A DNA stretch of 64,000 bases from Dermacentor variabilis (GCF_050947875.1 NC_134573.1:66748315-66812314); one strand, 5' to 3'; counted from the first letter of the stretch, positions 32,274-43,333 are shown. Notes: generated by a model not told the origin, from the sequence alone. Numbers and translations are program-made.

Positions 32274-33074
32274 CTATTCCCTCAGTTCAACTATACAATC
32301 AGATTCAGCATTGTACGTGAATTGCTTGTCATAAAGCAACAGCCTGTCAAAGCGAAGTTTAAATGATCTGCCGCTCTGTTGTACATGAAGATAAAGTTTC
32401 CTTCGCACCTGTCGTACTCTGGCTGAGTAGTCCTCGCGAATGGAAAAATTCGTGCCTTTGAGCTTAGAAGCCACTGCAAGAATTCTTGATTTATCTTTAA
32501 AACTTGCATATTTTACAATAATTGGCCTAATTTTGTCTTGCTGGTAGCGACCAAGTCGGTGTGCACGCTCCAAGTCGTCTGTACTAACGGATAAGCCGAG
32601 TTTCTCGGAGCAGAATGATACTATTTTTGTCTGGGACTCAAACCAAGTCTCGCCCTTTGTGTCTTGAATTCCACAATAAAGTAAGTTTGAACGACACAGG
32701 CAATTTTCTGCATCATCGCATTTTTCGGTAAGAACTTTGATTTCAGTGCAAAGTTTTGCAAGGCTACCATTCACGTCCGCCTTCAAGCTTATTTCTTTTG
32801 ACTGAATCGACTGGACAATCTTCTCCAAGGCATCAACGCGAGCCGAAAGGCTGGTCACGAGGGTCTCGATACTATTCTGTGATGCTAGGACTAAAGCAAG
32901 TTCGGACAGAACAGAGCTTTGTGACGCTTCTATGCGAGATATGGCCTTTGCAATAATTTCAATGGACGGCGGTGAAACGCCATTTGGCCCTGGTTTTAAT
33001 TCCACATGTCCCCACAGCAACAGGAGCAGAATAATTGTTTTAGCATTGACGTATAGAGATAACATTCCACGCAA
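32274..33074 (-). pseudogene. CR1 copy 2 ORF1
   Basis: An intact frame of 266 codons from the ATG at 33074. Residues 1-21 form a hydrophobic leader (MLSLYVNAKTIILLLLLW). Residues 22-30 are GHVELKPGP. A coiled coil follows (about 38-100, EIIAKAISRIEASQSSVLSE). An L1-ORF1p-like RNA-binding part completes it, with RSNLLYCGI, ERAHRLGRYQQDKIRPIIVK and KGTNFSIREDYS. The frame upstream of 33074 is shifted, so the leader may originally have been longer (VSYRPN aligns with VSYLDN of copy 1). It is listed as a pseudogene because the element is dead, although this frame itself is open. Confidence 0.82.
32985..33011 (-). other. Degenerate 2A motif, GHVELKPGP
   Basis: It sits at the same place as the 2A motif of copy 1, directly after a hydrophobic leader. 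Two of the fixed residues differ: His for Asp and Lys for Asn. Both positions are strongly conserved in active 2A sequences, so skipping is probably lost and leader plus ORF1p would be made as one chain. Confidence 0.75.
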
Positions 33075-33172
33075 CAGCCCACAACAAGTTCCAATAACAC
33101 AAGGGGGGCCCGACAGCGCAAGAAAACGTCGATTTCAAGAGCGACACAAGCCGCGTTGGGTCGGTAACTGAC

Positions 33173-33490
33173 CTGCGTCAAGAAGGGGATTTTTTTGACC
33201 ACTTGTCGTTGCGGTGGCGTGCCTCAACTCACCCCAGTCCGGTGGTGCAATATGTAGTGGATGCGGCTGCCCCTCCTGCGTAGTTGCTCGATGTTGCCAG
33301 ACGAAAAACCGGACTGTGGCAAGGAACGGCTTGTGTGAGGTGACTTGCGAAGAATCGTTCAGGGCCATGGATAGCATCTGGGCGGGAGCGCTTTGGTGAT
33401 AAGCGAGAAACGTCTGGTTGCCATGAAAGCTCAGTCGAAGTGACAATACGAATTACAGCACGAAAACCTGCGTCAAGAAGGGGATTTTTG
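33173..33490 (-). repeat. 5' tandem units of CR1 copy 2, period 296 bp
   Basis: CCCCTTCTTGACGCAG on the minus strand occurs at about 33173-33189 and 33469-33485, each preceded by similar sequence. The period of 296 bp is not a multiple of three, unlike copy 1. The downstream unit is followed by GTCAGTTACC, matching GTTAGTTACC at the same place in copy 1. Confidence 0.6.
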
Positions 33491-33499
33491 TTACCAATG

Positions 33500-33930
33500 T
33501 CGTTGATAACGACAGGATAATTGGATGGCTTATCAATGAGAAATAATGGGGACGCAAAATTTGTGTATCTCAAGAAAACTAGAAAAAGACAAAAAGGTGA
33601 AAGAAAGCACTAACTGAGCGATATCAACAAGTGCATTTTGCAGCACCTTGTATTTCTACACAAAATCTTAGCATGAGAAAAGAACTGAGAGAAAACAACT
33701 AACCCAAATGATAGCCCGACTACATTCCGCACATAAGTACGGTTGGTTGTATGAAACAAATTTCAGTTTTAAGTAGTGTCCTTACTGTGCTGTTTGTTCC
33801 TATGTTTCTCTTGTCTTGATTTCTTTGGACTACCACTTTCTTTCTCCTTCCGAAATGATGAATCGATTTGTCTATAAGAAGACGTCGCTCTAAATATTGC
33901 GGAAGCTCATGAAAAAGTGTTCCTTCAATC
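33500..33930. other. Interval without recognised gene
   Basis: AT-rich. It ends with TTCCTTCAATCT (33920-33931), the left copy of a direct repeat that flanks the next element. Confidence 0.55.
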
Positions 33931-33931
33931 T

Positions 33932-34084
33932 GTAGTAGAATCGACATTTGGGCAAGTTGGTACTGGTCGAACATCTTGAAGGGGGCAGCGCAAGACGACA
34001 AGGACAGAAGGAAGGAAACAGCGCTGTCATCTGTATTTCCTGCCTTCTGTATTTGTCGTCTTGTGCTGCCCCTTCAAGATGTTC
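33932..34084. mobile_element. Short hairpin element with 12 bp flanking repeat
   Basis: The arms are 33969-34020 (GAACATCTTGAAGGGGGCAG at the start) and 34032-34084 (ending CTGCCCCTTCAAGATGTTC), around the centre GCGCTGTCATC. A unique lead, TCGACATTTGGGCAAGTTGG, precedes the left arm. TTCCTTCAATCT occurs on both sides (33920-33931 and 34085-34096). A 12 bp flanking duplication fits LINE-driven retroposition better than a DNA transposon. A truncated relative is at 3329. Confidence 0.72.
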
Positions 34085-34099
34085 TTCCTTCAATCTAGC

Positions 34100-34550
34100 G
34101 ACGCCATTGAAACGACCGAATTCATCCCGGCTTTCCCACTGACCCTGCCTCTAATCAAATTTGAATTCTTCGCTGCCACGTGTCCGCGCCCGATTAAAAT
34201 CATGGGTGCATGCTAGCTGCCACGGTGATGTGACTAAAGTGAACAGGTGCGAGCAGCCGCTGCAGGCAAAGCGCATGTATTACTGACCAGTATTCGCCAC
34301 ACATTGCCAGCCGCGTCGCGAGGCCATTTACCTTCTTAGCCTGTGCTCTAGTAGTACGCGAGTTCACGCCGCAAATGCTTGAGCACTGATCTCGAAATCG
34401 CGATGGGAAAACGCGCACATCTGCTGGCTTGCTGTCATTTATTATATATATTTTAGTTTGAAACTGGGCAGAGCGTTGTGCGGCTAATCGGTTTGTAATG
34501 GCTTGCGAGTGGTGCCAGAGAACGCGAAGGACAGATGATCGTTAGCTGTG
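34100..34550. other. Interval without recognised gene
   Basis: Mixed sequence with a TATATATATT patch near 34445. No gene recognised. Confidence 0.5.
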
Positions 34551-34554
34551 TAAA

Positions 34555-35225
34555 CATGCCTTGCGATGGTTGACGACCGTCACCGTAGCACACTTAATAG
34601 CTGTGGGCTCATCTCCCACCGGCGACAACTTATTTTGCGTCCACTTTCATTTTCCCATTTTCCTTCATTACTTTCAGCAATTCAATATCAACCGCAGCTA
34701 ATTATCCGTGTGCTTACTACGGCGTCATTGACTGTTCGCGTTGTATGGAGGTGATTAACAAAAATCGAGCTTCTCGGTTGTCCTTCTTCTCTCGTGTATT
34801 CATTGCGAGGGTCTCGAATCTGGCCGCCTCGATGCCATTAGGCTGCATGCGAGACCTTAGTAGCGAAGTGCTCACTCACTGAAGTTCCCGTATTGCGTGA
34901 CGCCATCGGGCAATAAAGATGATGTTACACATCCACCGGCTATGGCCCTGAGTGGAGCTGGCTAACACTCCCAGGGTTAGATCTAGTGCACAGATAAATA
35001 CCGAAGTTTCAAGATGGATTGATGGCCGTGGCCTGCAGCACAATTGATAGTGCAACGCATGCGTAGTGCGGAGATCGTTGGTTCGCCTCCCAGCGGTGAC
35101 AAGTTGTATATCTTTTCGTTCACTCTCATTTTTTCTTTTATTCATTATTTTGTACGTTTCATATTCAACCAACCCTAATTGTCCCTGTGCTTTCCTTGGT
35201 TTCATTGCTGGTTGATGTTATATTG
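34555..35225 (+). mobile_element. Tandem pair of tRNA-related SINE units
   Basis: Two related units share a degenerate tRNA-like head, then GCGACAACTT/GTGACAAGTT, TTCACTCTCATTTT-like and CAACC..TAATT..CCGTGTGCTT segments. The shared block starts at 34621 in unit 1 and 35095 in unit 2, a spacing of 474 bp. Unit 2 has the clearer B-box, GGTTCGCCTCC (35080-35090). The spacer contains GAGGGTCTCGAATCTGGC and CATGCGAGACC, which pair as an inverted repeat, and an AATAAAGATG near 34912. It matches a composite tick SINE that I recall. Confidence 0.6.
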
Positions 35226-35230
35226 AAGCG

Positions 35231-38200
35231 GGCAGGTCATTCACGCTGGAGTGATTGAGCGCTTGCCGGTTTGACTGAATTTTTGATAGAGGACGTTTTA
35301 TTTTATGGAGATCTCATAAAATTCTCGAAACGATTCGTAATACTATGGGTTCCAGTATAATTACAAAAAACTGCGGTTTCTTAAGCGCTCGTCATATGCC
35401 CAGCAAATCGGCGTCTTTAGATTCTTTTGAGACTAGTATGCAGTCATCATAGCTCAGAAACTAACTGCCAATTTCTTCTTAATGACGCAGTCGAAGAACC
35501 GTTGAGTAATGTTTTGCGAAAAAAAAGTGGGTCCAAGGTACAAAATTTTACATCGTGTCTTATTGCTCGATTTAGTATTTTTGCTTTTGAGACAAAACTC
35601 TAGTCAATGCAATGTCTGCGCGACGGCGGCTTCGCCGTTTGAATAAAGATGTAATCGAAAGACGACACGCCTATCTCCGACCCGCAATCGGGCGGTTACG
35701 ACGACTTCTCTGGCGTGAATTAGGTCAGCCCCACCATTGGGCTGTGCGTTGTGTGGCTCTGGCGTCTACCAGTGGCGTCCGGGTACCGTGCGGCACCAAG
35801 GTCGACCATGCTGCTCAGAACCAACTGTCCTTACAACTGATAAACCCTATGCGTCACACTAAGTCAGTGTGCCAACCGCCGGCTTGGTCGGACACGTTTT
35901 CTTGATGGGCGCAACCCGTGTGGTAAGAGAAACATGGCAGCGATACCATGTGCTGCATTCCACAAAACTTATTTTGTCAATGTTAGCGTATTTTTGCCCG
36001 GAACGCATTGAGCAAGTGCAAGGGAAATATTTGCTTATGTAGCTTATTGCTAAATACCCCAAATCTTACGTCGTGCCTACTCAATCCGTGGTCGTCTTTC
36101 GTGTTTCTCCTCGTGCGTGTTCGGAATTGTTTAACCGAAGTCAATCCTTCATTAACATCTCTCGTTTTTTTGCTTGTTGGATTGCGCGCTCACTATTGCA
36201 TCAGGTACGTATGTTCTATGTATTATGAATCGTTGCTAACTATGGTGATTTACATACGAGGTAGCTGCGTTGCTGTGACTATACATTGGGAACTGCTCCA
36301 CTCGTTGATATGCAACATATTTTTTTATAGGGAGTTGCCATTTTGTACAGGCAAGCATCAACGTTTTGTCGCTAAAGCATTAAAGTGACAATCACGCGAG
36401 CCGGTGCCGCACAGTAAGTGTGATAGTGAAGGCGAGGACTCATTAAGAAAACCTGTTGCCATCACAAAATTACGACATGTGGAGCCCGCGTTCACGTAGC
36501 ATTTCACTAAGCCGTATCAACAATGCTGCGGCGAAAATTTTTGCGCCGAATAATATTTTGATGTTCTTCAGAAGAGTAAGCTGTTGGGCTAGTTAGTTCG
36601 AGATATCTTTATTTATCTACTTCATTTGTCGTTGAAGTCGGCGGTACATAAATTGGCGTAACGTTTGTTGCACAGGAATTAAATCGAACGCACCAATGCA
36701 AGAGATTCCACTTGCTAATATCGAATAAGATTTCACATTTCATTTCCGTAATGAACGAGCAGACGAACTTCATACAGCCGAGCGGTTTCATTCCTTAATG
36801 TTCGACTTTTTATACGAGACAAAGTCAAATGAAGAAAACAGCGATCGCGTAATATGGGTAACTGTATTTTATCAACAACACACCTCGAGACAAAAGAACC
36901 AGGTTCAGTATATAATAGCAGTACAAATTGTGAGCTGTTGAGAAATTGGCGCCACCGAAGAATGCTTGTATATTCAAAGATTCAATCTGACATTTCAAGG
37001 TCATTTAGGTACACTCGATGCGGTGTTGTTCATGAGGCTCTTATCCAGACTGCAAAGTACGGTCATGCAACATATGTTATTTTTTATTAATTTTTACGCA
37101 CTTTCTGCCAACTGTAGCGACTTGTAGCACACTGGAGCGTTGGTCTGCGCACGCTTCATGTAGCATTCAGCTGGAATCAGAGCGCATGTATGCCAGTCGA
37201 TTCACCTGCGATTCTTTCTTTTCCTTTTTGTTATGCACAGAACAATTTCCACAAAGCTCTTGCTGGAAAGGGCTCACAGACGCCTCTCCTCCGTCCATGC
37301 CATATACATTGTACGCATTCTCAACAACCCCCCGACGTGGCGTGCAAGACAACGACGGCAGCAGCAGCAGTAGCAGTAGCATTAGCAGCAGTAGAAAAGT
37401 CGAAGGAAGATGCAAAGAAAGCCTCACTCTAAATAAAGACCATAGCCATACGCAGGAAAATTTTAAAGAAATCGCACTTTGATCGTATGGACATGGGTGG
37501 TTTATACCACTGGTAACTGCAGCACATGCACAGTTTTCTCCATGAAGGTAACGTTAACTAATTTCCAAATAACTCGTATCTGCGGCATAGAACGGCTAAG
37601 AACGTGTGCCTATACGAGGAGCTGCTGATAAGATTGCTCAGCGCAGAGCAGAATCGTTGGGCCATGCTTTTGCTGCTCGAGGGTGACTCTGTCTACATTC
37701 TGCAGAGCGTACAACGCACACAACGCGTATTGGATGCGGCGTATATAGTTCTCTGCACCATTGCATCATCACCTAAGTTTCTCCTCTTCTACCAGTCTCT
37801 CCCCTTTCCCAGTGATGAGCAGCACGCAAAAGACCCATTCTTGCGACGGACATCTCCCATTTTTTGTTCATTAATGCCTTTCTCTTTCTACATACAGTCT
37901 GCCCTAAATAGCGGTTAGCTTGAGCAACTTGTGCCGCGCATATATAAGCATTGGACCACACTGCGGGAAATCAATACGTCCCGGCATTTTGTTACTTCCG
38001 CGCTACTCTGGCATCATGGCAAATGGCACAAGAAAAAATACTTGGACCGTGGACTCGACCGTAATCTGCACGGAAGGTTACTAGAGCCCTACTGCATTAC
38101 TCAAAGGACAAGTGCAACAAAGTTTTTCGTCTCCTAAAAACCTAGTTTAAGGTAGTCTAGCTATAAGGTAGCCTTCGTGCAAAACTTGAATTTAGACTTA

Positions 38201-39962
38201 CTAGCGGAACATCACGAAAAGCGCGCAAATATAACCGTTTTTGATATCGAAACTGAAAAAAAAAACAGCATCGCCATTACCACTTGCTCGAAGTGACGCA
38301 TCACCTGGAACGTATGACCTGGAGCGTGCGGCTTTTCGGCACCACTTCCGAGATTAAGCGATGCCCCCGGATTCCCACAGCGCACTAAATCATCTCGTGG
38401 TGGTCGTTGGGTCATATAGCGACGACCACCAAGTGCACGCGCCATCTGTTTATGTGGTGTAGAAAGGCTGCTAACAAGAAAACTGTGCAATTAGAAGCCT
38501 TGAGACTTTGCCAAGATTGGTTTAGAGACATGTACTTCTCATTTATAACAAGTTTAGCCAAAGCGGAATTGCATTGCACTTGCAGAGCTAGTGGTATATG
38601 TTATCGATTTCGCCTCAATAGCGATCACTGTTTTGTGGGTGCGGGCATCACCCGCTTTTCCTTTACTTTTTCTCGTTTCTTTCAGCTTTTCTCTCCTCCA
38701 GTTTAGGGTTGCAGAGCAGGTGTATTCTGGTTTACCTTTCTGAGTATGCTATTCTTTTTCTGTTCCTCTTTTAAAAATGATACGGCAAGTGTCAAGGTCG
38801 TCCTGTGCTTCAAATGTGGGTTCGTTTTCTTGTCACGATTACATACGGCGCCGCAACTTCGTTCGCTTTGTTTTCAGGTGTTGCTGCAACAATGACAAAA
38901 AGCATAGTTGGATAATTTGTCGGTATGGTTTCATTACCGTATTTTGCGGTTTCGGCTCACATTCATATACTCTCTCGCTGTGAAGAAATTGGTTTCTGAC
39001 TACCATCGCTGGGTGTTGTCGATCACGAAGGGCCATCGTTTTTTTATTGGAAGTGACTGACCGCGCTTCGTGTCACCACTTCGCTTACTAAAACTGCGTA
39101 CACGTCTTGTGACACTGGCCTTAAACGGTCATCTATCCTCTTGCGGCTCAAGCCTATGCCAGCTGTGTCCGGCCGTTCACAGAGAAAAGTATTTCGGGAC
39201 CTTGGCGACGGCCGCTGCCCGTAAAAAGCTGCCCGAGAACTGTTGTCTTTCTTCAAGGTTGCTTGCGTGACTACATCTGATGTCGTCATCCATCTATGCC
39301 ACGCGCGTGTCAGGCACTCCCATTTAGAACTTGCCCTCTCTCTCTGCATATTTGCCGCTTTCTTACTCTAACCTTTTGCACAAAAGTTCCCCTGGCGCGA
39401 CCATGTTTAACCGCTTCGCTTGTCCTCCTCTTCTCTCTCCCCCACAGCTAATTTCAGGTCAGTGTGAGGGCATCTGAATTGTCTCTGTAGACAAACATAG
39501 ACACTGCGTGTGTGTGTGCGAGAAGGAGGAAGCGGGGCCCGGGGGATTGAAAAAGAAACAATAGCGTGAGCGACCGCATGCCATTACAACACGTCATAAT
39601 TACACGGCACAACTTCTTCAACCTTGTTTGGAGGGTTTCCTAAGTACATTTAACAGAAAGCGCGATGGATGGCCTAGTGCTTCTCGACTTTGTACTATGA
39701 AGCACGCAAGGCATTAGCCTTGATTGTAACTGCGTTATTGTGGCTTGGTAACAAACCTCCTATAGCAGACACTGAAGCAACGATAGCCTTGTATGCTATA
39801 GCAGAATTCTACCAAGCTCTCCTGTGGCCTGGTCATCTCTATTCCAAATTTTCTTGCTACTTCGTGATGTCTATTCACCAGCTATCTCCGCGAGTAAGGT
39901 TTGCTTTGTCTGTGACGTCTTTTTTTTTCGGTGGAACTTCTGTGGTATTTCCACCTTGTCTT
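35231..39962. other. Long interval without recognised gene
   Basis: No protein, RNA gene or terminal repeat that I can support. A short AGC/AGT-rich simple run lies at 37360-37396. A CpG-richer part at 35600-35830 and several pyrimidine tracts are the only other features. Short frames on both strands look random. Confidence 0.45.

Positions 39963-40048
<86 letters not shown>
39963..40048. repeat. (ATC)n microsatellite, ~28 units
   Basis: An uninterrupted ATC array directly adjoining the 3' end of a minus-strand CR1 fragment. It is the expanded (ATG)n tail of that LINE. Confidence 0.92.
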
Positions 40049-40170
40049 TTATTGACCCTTAAAGGCCCCTGTTGGGGTATTACATAAGGGGGGAGCATAC
40101 ATAAGAAAAAGAAAGGTACACACAGTCATGACTGAAGTAGGAAACAATAACGATAACATTCATAAGGGGT
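40049..40170 (-). mobile_element. CR1-type LINE 3' UTR fragment
   Basis: On the minus strand it ends AATACCCCAACAGGGGCCTTT and AAGGGTCAATAA followed by (ATG)n, matching the 3' end of CR1 copy 2 at 29185-29225. No coding sequence is left, so it is a very short 5'-truncated insertion. The inner border is uncertain. Confidence 0.65.
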
Positions 40171-40435
40171 GAAAAGGTGTAATCGAATGACTGTCAAACA
40201 AAAAGTAATAACCAATGCCCTAAAATATGGCGCCATCAAACAGCCTTGGCCTTCTAACAGCCCGAAATGAAATCACTGCTTTTTAGTGCGATTCTTGGCT
40301 TGATTCACTAGGGTGTACCAAAGTGTGGCAGGCTAAATACAATTTTAAATATTTCCCGAACGTTTATTTCCCAGCCATTCGATACCCGAGGTTGATATCG
40401 AATTCACCTCTCGCTGCGCGCGCGAAACAGTCTTG

Positions 40436-40707
40436 ATCACTCTAAGAAAGGTTTGCACCTTTTGGCGTATATCTCTGCCACACAACAATGATCGTCGTCT
40501 GCCTTGATGCGTTTCCTTGCTTGAAAACGCCGCGCCCGCTACTTTCCTGTCGGCAATGCTATGTCATGCTGATAACGCGTATGACGTTCGTCAATGGAAA
40601 GTACCGGGATCGCAGCGTTAAAGAAAGGAAACGCGTCAAGGCAGATGACGCTTATTGTTGTGTGGCAGATATACACCCCAAAGGGTGCAAACTTTTTTTA
40701 GAGTGAT
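40436..40707. mobile_element. Foldback MITE, ~80 bp arms
   Basis: The left arm (40436-40518) begins ATCACTCTAAGAAAGGTTTG and contains CTGCCACACAACAAT and TGCCTTGATGCGTTTCCTT. The right arm (about 40622-40707) is its inverted repeat with scattered mismatches, ending GCAAACTTTTTTTAGAGTGAT. The ~100 bp centre is unique and has no coding capacity. It matches a tick inverted-repeat element that I recall. I cannot fix the target duplication. Confidence 0.75.
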
Positions 40708-40709
40708 GG

Positions 40710-41395
40710 CGACAGTATCATGCACGTCTCATATGCTAGAAGCATTACGTCTGATCACATCATCGACCACATAGATGTGATCCTCCTCCTCTTCCCTTCT
40801 TCCCGCCTGAGTCCTTTACAACGAGTTCGTGTTACGGAGAACAAACGCACGCCAAAATACTGCGGGTTACAATTTGAATGCCCCTCTGCATGCGTTGATG
40901 ACACGAAAACTGTACGCTGCTAGCGTATAGACAAATAACTTTTTCGCCCAAGTACCTCTTCAGTGAAGGAACTACTTCCTCCAAAAAAATCAGATAACGA
41001 TCCCATAACCCATTATCGTTATTACTTTCGACAATTTATAATCATGGAAACTCAAGTTCCCAGGAAACCCATGGTAATCATGTTCGAGCCAGTTGGTTCT
41101 GCACATTCAGGCTACATAAAATTCGGCGTAACTCACCCAAAGGGCCCTACGAATGCTGCCGAGATTTGATGTAGTAGCAAAAGATCAAAAACATGAACAT
41201 TTATGCTTATAACTGCAATGACAAAGAACGCACACATATGCAAGTGAATTTTTCTTTCTTTAAAAAATGGTACGAGGTAATTGCATGTTTTTTGTTAATG
41301 TAATGTGTACAGTCTTCTCTACGAGATCTTTCTTCAGCTGAGGGGTCCGTATTGGCTTAAAACGAACTAAACATGGTTGTTTACTGTGCTATATA
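40710..41395. other. Interval without recognised gene
   Basis: AT-rich with no recognisable frame or repeat. Confidence 0.5.
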
Positions 41396-42026
41396 GTCGT
41401 CATGATCGTCAGCCTACATTTATGTCCACTTCAGGACGAAGCACTCTCCAAGCGATCTCCAAGTACCCCTATCCTGTGACAGCTGATTCCAACTTGCGCC
41501 TGCAGATTTCCTCCTTTCAATGCACCACCTAGTTTTCTGCCATCCTCAACTGCGCTTGCTCTCCGACGGCACAGTTTCTGTAACTCTAATGGTCCACCGA
41601 TCATCTGCCCTACGCAATACGTGAGCTGCCCAACTCCATTTTTTTGCCTTAATGTCGATTCAAATATCGGCCATCTCCGTTTATTCTTTGATCCACACCG
41701 CTTTCTTCCTGTCCCCTATTGTTACGCGTGACATTTTTCGTTCCATCACTCTTCTTGCGCGGTCCTTAACTTGCTCTCGAGCTTCTTGTTAACCTCCAAG
41801 TTTCTGTCCTATATGGAACCTCCGGCAGAATGCAGCGATTTCACACTTTTTTTTTCAACGACAGTCGCAACCTTCCAGTCAGGCTTTGATAATTCCTGCC
41901 GTGTGCACTCGATTCCATTTTTATTCTTCTGAAAATTTCATTGTCATGATCAGGGTCCCCGTTATTGACTTCAACAACAAGTGTAGTCCTGCCCAGACTC
42001 TATATGTTGACTGGGGATCATGAATT

Positions 42027-42460
42027 ATTTTAAAGTGAGAGCTTTACTGGCCGCGAACTCGCGATTTCGCCGTGGCCGTGCTCCGAGGAGGCACATGACG
42101 TCACACCGCGTTCCTCGTCACACAGCGTTCCTCATCGTTGCGTTCGCCTATGCTCGCTTCGTCAGCTGCGTCGCATGCCTGTTAACACGTCAGAGGATTG
42201 AAAAGGAAAGCTCGCGTGCGCCGCAACCACAGTTGAGGCGGCAGTATGGAAGGCGACAATTCTGACAAACAGGAGGAAGCCAGGAATCGACATCGGAACG
42301 AGATGAAGAGGAAACGAATCGCCCACGAAAAAGACGAACAGCGCGCCGAAGGACTGGCTAAACGCCGCAACAAAGCTAGACAACCAGACTAACCTGGACT
42401 TGTAATCAAGATTAAACAAGGCTACGTATATCCTGGCATAGCCGAGCTAAGCCACTGTTT
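42027..42460 (+). mobile_element. Insert in RTE LINE, Helitron-like 5' fragment
   Basis: The RTE sequence is continuous up to about 42026 (GGGATCATGAA) and resumes near 42460 (CTTGCCAGGCTAATGGACAT). The insert is CpG-rich, includes CGCGATTTCGCCGTGGCCG, and carries a small basic ORF. Borders are approximate, and I could not define ends or a target duplication. Confidence 0.5.
42246..42392 (+). pseudogene. 48-residue basic ORF, Helitron-associated N-terminus
   Basis: From the ATG at 42246 the frame reads MEGDNSDKQEEARNRHRNEM, then KRKRIAHEKDEQ and AKRRNKARQ to a TAA. The Lys/Arg/Glu composition and the AKRRNKARQ ending match the start of the Arg-rich protein discussed at 5340 and 17950. The protein would normally continue with further basic repeats, so this is a truncated N-terminus. 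Function is unknown. Confidence 0.4.
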
Positions 42461-42905
42461 TCGCTTGCCAGGCTAATGGACATTATCTTTGTCTTCTATA
42501 TATTATTCTTCAATCCTGCTCTTACATTTTCCCGATTAAGGTCATCAGTCATTTGTTGGTATTCATCCCCAGTGTTGCTGAACAGTACAATGCCATCTAC
42601 AAGCCGAAGCTTGCTGATACTTTCGTTTTAAAGCTTTCCCAGTCTAACCGATTGAGTACTTCTTCTATGCATGCAGTGCATGGCATTGGAGAGTTTCTGC
42701 CTTCTTGCCTGACCCGTTTCTTGATGCGTAACTTTCGACTTTTCCTAAGGAGAATCATGTAGCTGTGGAATCCTTGTGGGTATTTCCCAAGATATGCGCA
42801 TATGCCTCCTGTACTCCTTCATAAACGAATGCCTTCATGACTGCTGGCATCTCTACTGAATCAAATACCTTTTCCTAATCTATACAGTTATAAACTATAT
42901 AAACT

Positions 42906-43333
42906 TTATAGCTCTGTCCCGAAAAATGCAATTTTCAGTAATAGTTTTGATGCTATCCTAGCTATGGACATGCAGCTTGCCCAGATCCTGTATGTAACTT
43001 GGTGGCTGCATTCTTGGATACGAAACTACAGTGAGGCAGTGAGCATGTATGTAAATACAATTTCATTACCATTTACGTAAAGTTTTTTTACTTAAAATTC
43101 ACGCTTAATAGTATACTTAAAGAGAGCCGCGCCTTTAGGCGAGTTCATTGGCTTTGACACATGGTTAGTGTTCCGGGAGATGTAGCTCAAAAATTTCACT
43201 CACTGGGTCTACTTTACATAGTTTTTATGCATACATAGGCACACAGAAATGCCTCTTATTTGCACACTGCGTTTAATTTATGCGGCTTCATGCATGGATT
43301 TGCTTTAATGCAATATTTCGTTTAATGCAATAA
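42906..43333. other. Short interval without gene
   Basis: AT-rich, no recognisable frame. It ends in AATAA, the left copy of a 5 bp direct repeat flanking the next element. Confidence 0.55.

Larger units (their letters stand above)
29166..33495 (-). mobile_element. CR1-type LINE, near full length (copy 2)
   Basis: Minus strand, 5' to 3': tandem 5' units (33495-33173), ORF1 with a degenerate 2A motif, ORF2 with endonuclease and RT, and a 3' UTR ending ACCCCGACAAGGGTCCTTAAGG and then (ATG)n at 29171-29184. It has the same architecture as copy 1 but a clearly different sequence and a different tail repeat, so it is another CR1 family. ORF2 is broken at several places. The 3' end matches the fragment at 39963-40170. 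Confidence 0.86.
41396..42905 (-). mobile_element. RTE-type LINE fragment, interrupted
   Basis: The plus strand carries the reverse complement of a very common tick LINE. Its 3' end is near 41396 (CAGCCTACATTTATGTCCAC on the plus strand), followed by TCTGTAACTCTAATGGTCCA and CACACCGCTTTCTTCCTGTC. The minus strand encodes RT palm sequence KLRLVDGIVLFS at about 42580-42610. The usual FADD is LVDG (42592-42603), so the second catalytic Asp is Gly. The 5' end stops near 42905 (GAATCAAATACCTTTTCCTA). A ~430 bp insert splits it at 42027-42460. Confidence 0.72.

Noticed and set aside
39963..40048. Poly-His/poly-Ile coding sequence or CRISPR-like array
   Set aside because: Uniform trinucleotide repeat without spacers, explained as an expanded LINE tail.
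42432..42476. Helitron 3' end (hairpin CCTGGCA/TGCCAGG followed by CTAA)
   Set aside because: The second half of the hairpin and the CTAA appear to be part of the resuming RTE LINE (CTTGCCxGGCTA), so the match to a Helitron end is probably chance.
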